This document shows, piece after piece, positions 7,006-10,316 of a stretch of DNA of 10,316 bases (position 1 is its first letter; each line of letters starts with the position of its first letter). Source of the DNA: Deinococcus sp. (lineage in GTDB: Bacteria; Deinococcota; Deinococci; Deinococcales; Deinococcaceae); assembly GCF_025362455.1 (NCBI RefSeq), contig NZ_JANYGJ010000028.1, forward strand, positions 1-10,316, written 5' to 3'. The notes under the pieces are model-generated. The model did no database searches, was not told the origin of the DNA, and was given only the letters and a program-made list of their open reading frames with translations. The position numbers were made by a program, and so were the translations under genes.

Positions 7006-7281
7006 ATGGACATCTCAGCGGAAGTCGATCAATTTGGCCGAATCCTCCTGCCCAAGAAATTGCGTGAGGCGCTTCATGTCAAGGCCGGTGGGCGGCTATA
7101 CCTCCACCTGGAGGGCGAGCAACTGACGATCACGCCTGAATACCGAACGGCGACGATCCGGATGGAAGACGGCCTGCCTGTGATCGAGTTCGCCAACAAG
7201 ACCCGAATCATTGGTGATCCGGTGGCGGAGATGCGGGAAGCCCGTGAACGCGAACTGCTGGACCGGCTGTCCGGCGAGTGA
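7006..7281 (+). CDS. AbrB/SpoVT-type antitoxin of a VapBC-like pair
   Basis: A 91-residue protein with an N-terminal swapped-hairpin AbrB domain: AEVDQFGRILLPKKLREALH (5-24), then VKAGGRLYLHLEGEQLTITP (25-44). In this family the domain dimerises and binds promoter DNA. The C-terminal part (about 60-91), with GDPVAEMREARERELLDRLS, is helical and charged and would wrap the toxin to block it. There is no ribosome site before ATG 7006, and a TAnnnT hexamer lies six bases upstream, so the mRNA is probably leaderless. The stop overlaps the toxin GTG start (GTGA), the usual coupled arrangement. The pair is probably autorepressed through the palindrome just upstream. Confidence 0.9.
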   Translation: MDISAEVDQFGRILLPKKLREALHVKAGGRLYLHLEGEQLTITPEYRTATIRMEDGLPVIEFANKTRIIGDPVAEMREARERELLDRLSGE

Positions 7282-7694
7282 CGATACTACTCGACACCTC
7301 CGCCCTGGTCGCGGCGCTGATGCCCGATCACGACCAGCATATCTGGGCTCGGCCCTTTTTCCGGCAACCTGGGGTCATCTTGAGCGGGCATACGCTGGCG
7401 GAACTCTACGCTGTACTCACCGCCAGTCCACAGTTCCGCCTGAAGCCAGCCTACGTTGCCCAGACTGTCGGACAGCTTGCTGCTCAGTTGACCATCGTGC
7501 CACTCCATGCAGAGCTGTATCTGAGCGCCATTGGGCGGATCGCGGCGTTGCCTCTGACCGGCGGAGCCATTTATGACGCGCTGATCGCCGAGGCGGCCCT
7601 GAAGGCTGGAGCGTCGCAACTGGTGACCCTCAATCCCAAGCATTTCGTGCGCCTGGGGCCAGATATCGCCGAGTTGGTCATTGCTCCAGTCTGA
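7278..7694 (+). CDS. PIN-domain toxin (VapC-like ribonuclease)
   Basis: A 138-residue PIN-domain protein of normal VapC length, starting with GTG 7278. Acidic active-site residues are seen at Asp6 (ILLDTSALVAAL), Glu42 (HTLAELYAVL) and Asp100 (IYDALIAEAAL). The fourth usual acidic position falls in LVTLNPKHF, where Asn119 is present; this form occurs in some PIN subfamilies, so activity is not ruled out. The family cleaves RNA, often tRNA, in a metal-dependent way, stopping growth when the antitoxin is lost. It is translationally coupled to the antitoxin by a GTGA overlap. Its stop lies six bases from the stop of the convergent thiolase gene, with no hairpin terminator between. Confidence 0.9.
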   Translation: MTILLDTSALVAALMPDHDQHIWARPFFRQPGVILSGHTLAELYAVLTASPQFRLKPAYVAQTVGQLAAQLTIVPLHAELYLSAIGRIAALPLTGGAIYDALIAEAALKAGASQLVTLNPKHFVRLGPDIAELVIAPV

Positions 7695-7700
7695 GTACAC

Positions 7701-8882
<1,182 letters not shown>

Positions 8883-8892
8883 GGAAACTCCT

Positions 8893-9324
8893 TTACTGAG
8901 CGAGTGGGACGACGAAAATCTGGCAGCTCTCTTCCGCGCCGCCGAGCTTGGTGTACAGGCGACGGGCCGCCGTATTCTCCGCCTCGGTCAGCACCCAGGC
9001 CGTGACACAGCCCAGGCTGCGGGCGTGGGCGGTCAAAGCGTCCAGCAGTCGCCCGCCCAGACCCTGGCCCTGGTAGCCCTGCGCCACGCCGACCTCGTTG
9101 ATGAACAGCTCCGGCGGCTTGTCGGGGTGGAGGTAATGCACGCCGGAGGCCATGCCGACCACCACGTCTCCGGCCAGCGCGGCGGCCAGGTGGTGCCGGG
9201 GATCGGCGAAGAACTCGGCGGTCCAGCGCGGATCGGGCGCCTCGTCGAACACGTCGGGGGCGACGTTGGCGAACAGATGCGCCTCGGTAGAGGCCAGGAC
9301 GCGAATGACGACGGCTTCAGGCAT
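8893..9324 (-). CDS. GNAT-family N-acetyltransferase, AAC(3)-I-like layout
   Basis: A 143-residue GNAT protein. The acetyl-CoA loop is clear in EVGVAQGYQGQGLGGRLLDA (77-96), with Q-x-x-G-x-G at 85-90. The C-terminal NTAARRLYTKLGG (117-129) is the usual final helix and strand. The N-terminal half, VFDEAPDPRWTAEFFADPRH (25-44), then a strand ending VVVGMASGVHYL, follows the order of the AAC(3)-I aminoglycoside acetyltransferase group, but many unrelated housekeeping GNATs share it and no resistance role can be claimed. It transfers acetyl from acetyl-CoA to an amine; the acceptor is unknown. ATG 9324 has AAGGAG upstream. It sits between the 62-residue gene and the thiolase in one operon. Confidence 0.88.
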   Translation of the reverse strand: MPEAVVIRVLASTEAHLFANVAPDVFDEAPDPRWTAEFFADPRHHLAAALAGDVVVGMASGVHYLHPDKPPELFINEVGVAQGYQGQGLGGRLLDALTAHARSLGCVTAWVLTEAENTAARRLYTKLGGAEESCQIFVVPLAQ

Positions 9325-9345
9325 GAAAACTCCTTCGAGATGAGA

Positions 9346-9534
9346 TTATTTCTTGAGCTGCCGGTTGAGTTCGGTCAGTCGAGCCGGGCATTTAAGGCCG
9401 TTGAGTTCGGACAGTAAGGCGTCAGGCTGAGCGGCGTAGACTTCACCCCAGAAGCGTTTCATCTTGGTATTCCAGACGCGCCAGCCGACTCCGGCAACGG
9501 CCTTTGCCACATACCGGGATTTCGATTTGCCCAC
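9346..9534 (-). CDS. 62-residue basic protein, unknown function
   Basis: A small protein starting at GTG 9534 with a strong ribosome site GGAGGT (9544-9539) four bases ahead. It is basic and compact: MGKSKSRYVAKAVAGVGWRV (1-20), then WNTKMKRFWGEVYAAQPDAL (21-40), then SELNGLKCPARLTELNRQLK (42-61). No signal peptide, membrane segment or cysteine pair is visible. The pattern GVGWRVWN(T)KMKRFWGEVY looks like a real folded core rather than chance coding. The stop lies 21 bases before the GNAT start, so it leads the GNAT-thiolase operon; the glycosyltransferase gene ends 23 bases upstream on the same strand and may be part of it. The high charge would fit a nucleic-acid or ribosome partner, but that is speculation. 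Confidence 0.7.
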   Translation of the reverse strand: MGKSKSRYVAKAVAGVGWRVWNTKMKRFWGEVYAAQPDALLSELNGLKCPARLTELNRQLKK

Positions 9535-9557
9535 CTGGACCTCCCCTCTTTTTGCAC

Positions 9558-10316
9558 TCAGTCTAAACGATTCGCCGCCCGGTGCAAAAGCGCAGCCAGC
9601 GCCGCCGCTGTGGCGCTGAGGGTGTGGTGGCGCTCAACCCGTGCCCGTGCAGCTTCACCCAACCTGTTCACCGTTGCCGGATGCGCCTCCAGAAACCGCA
9701 GCGCCCGCACCAGCAGATCGGGGACGGGGGGCAGCAGTAAGCCGTCTACCCCATCTGTAATCAGTTCGGCCTGGGCGGGAATGGCGCTGGACACCACGCA
9801 CAGGCCGCACGCCATCGCTTCCAGGGTCACCAGCGACTGGTTTTCGGCCAGGGTGGGTTGCAGCAGGGCGTCGGCGGCGGCGTAGAGTTCGGGCATGTCC
9901 CAGCGCTTGCCGAGCAGCCGCACGTTGTCCAGCCGCCAGAGGGTCTTCAGGCGCTGAATGACCATTCCCAGCGGCGAATCCATGTCACCGACGAAGACGA
10001 AATCGAGCTCGCGGGCCAGGCGGGCGGTTCGCAGCGCCGCCAGTTGATTTTTTTCCAGCGCCATGCGCCCCGGCACCAGCACGGTGAAGCGGGTAAAGCC
10101 GAAGTCTGAGCGCAGGGCCTGACGCTCGGCTTCAGGGCGAGAGCGGTAGCGTTCGGTGTCTACGCCATTGGGCACGCAAGCGGCCTCCACCCCGAACTGA
10201 GTGCGCAAAAACGCCTCGCCCCAGGTTGAGACGGTCATCACGCCGTCGGCGCGGCGTAGGCCCGGCCCCTTGGTCGAGCGGTAGACCTGCCGGTACCAGG
10301 GCCGCAGCCCCAGCGG
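9558..10316 (-). CDS. Glycosyltransferase family 4 (GT-B), 5' end outside window
   Basis: The frame is open to the last base, so the start lies outside; 252 residues are visible. They cover the end of the N-terminal domain (RRADGVMTVSTWGEAFLRTQ) and the whole nucleotide-sugar-binding C-terminal domain. VPNGVDTERY marks the domain junction, VPGRMALEKNQ the usual phosphate-loop region, and AENQSLVTLEAMACGLCVVSS contains the E-x7-E pair of retaining GT4 enzymes (visible residues 158 and 166). DGVDGLLLPPVPDLL follows. The enzyme transfers a sugar from a nucleotide-sugar donor to a glycan, lipid or small-molecule acceptor at the cytoplasmic side of the membrane. Donor and acceptor cannot be read. 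The GTG/ATG near 10241 lies inside the domain and is not the start. Confidence 0.9.
   Translation of the reverse strand, partial: PLGLRPWYRQVYRSTKGPGLRRADGVMTVSTWGEAFLRTQFGVEAACVPNGVDTERYRSRPEAERQALRSDFGFTRFTVLVPGRMALEKNQLAALRTARLARELDFVFVGDMDSPLGMVIQRLKTLWRLDNVRLLGKRWDMPELYAAADALLQPTLAENQSLVTLEAMACGLCVVSSAIPAQAELITDGVDGLLLPPVPDLLVRALRFLEAHPATVNRLGEAARARVERHHTLSATAAALAALLHRAANRLD

Overview
The window is GC-rich, densely packed bacterial chromosome, most likely from Deinococcus or a close relative. The reasons are an acyl-CoA catabolism gene set (large acyl-CoA dehydrogenase, short-chain dehydrogenase, MaoC-type hydratase, thiolase), a MazG-like protein, Hanks-type kinase and glycosyltransferase genes, and several genes that lack a Shine-Dalgarno site but have a TAnnnT hexamer five or six bases before the start codon. 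That last pattern is the known leaderless promoter style of Deinococcus. The genus call is inference; no rRNA or other marker gene is present.

Layout. 1-681 is the 3' part of a protein kinase gene. 682-799 is AT-rich and leads into a small, lower-GC putative lipoprotein gene (800-1252) whose 3' end looks frameshifted. 1277-1741 (minus) is a MaoC/NodN-type hydratase. Its start codon overlaps that of a divergent three-CxxC zinc-ribbon protein (1740-2054). 5229-2058 (minus) is a tight operon: acyl-CoA dehydrogenase, an unknown lower-GC gene, and an SDR. A 12-codon leader ORF precedes it and overlaps the dehydrogenase start. Divergent from this is a mazG-like gene (5346-5675).

6948-5677 (minus) is a chain of four overlapping reading frames: a 35-codon ORF, a 43-codon ORF carrying a copy of a lipoprotein signal sequence, a Trp-rich repeat protein, and a lipoprotein. 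Each joins the next by a 4-base GTGA or ATGA overlap. 7006-7694 (plus) is a VapBC-like toxin-antitoxin pair with an AbrB-type antitoxin. Its promoter lies inside a palindrome next to the divergent chain. 9534-7701 (minus) is a second tight operon: a 62-residue unknown protein, a GNAT acetyltransferase and a thiolase. A family-4 glycosyltransferase gene (to 9558, minus) enters from the right edge.

How the genes fit together. The dehydrogenase, hydratase, SDR and thiolase could supply the oxidation, hydration, oxidation and thiolysis steps of a beta-oxidation-like acyl-CoA pathway, spread over three transcription units. The assignment of the hydratase and SDR to this pathway is inference from family and proximity. 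I see no tRNA, rRNA, CRISPR array or intact transposon. No single previously undescribed system is evident. The most unusual parts are the coupled 6948-5677 ORF chain with its duplicated signal sequence, the acd leader ORF, and the palindromic leaderless promoter of the toxin-antitoxin pair.
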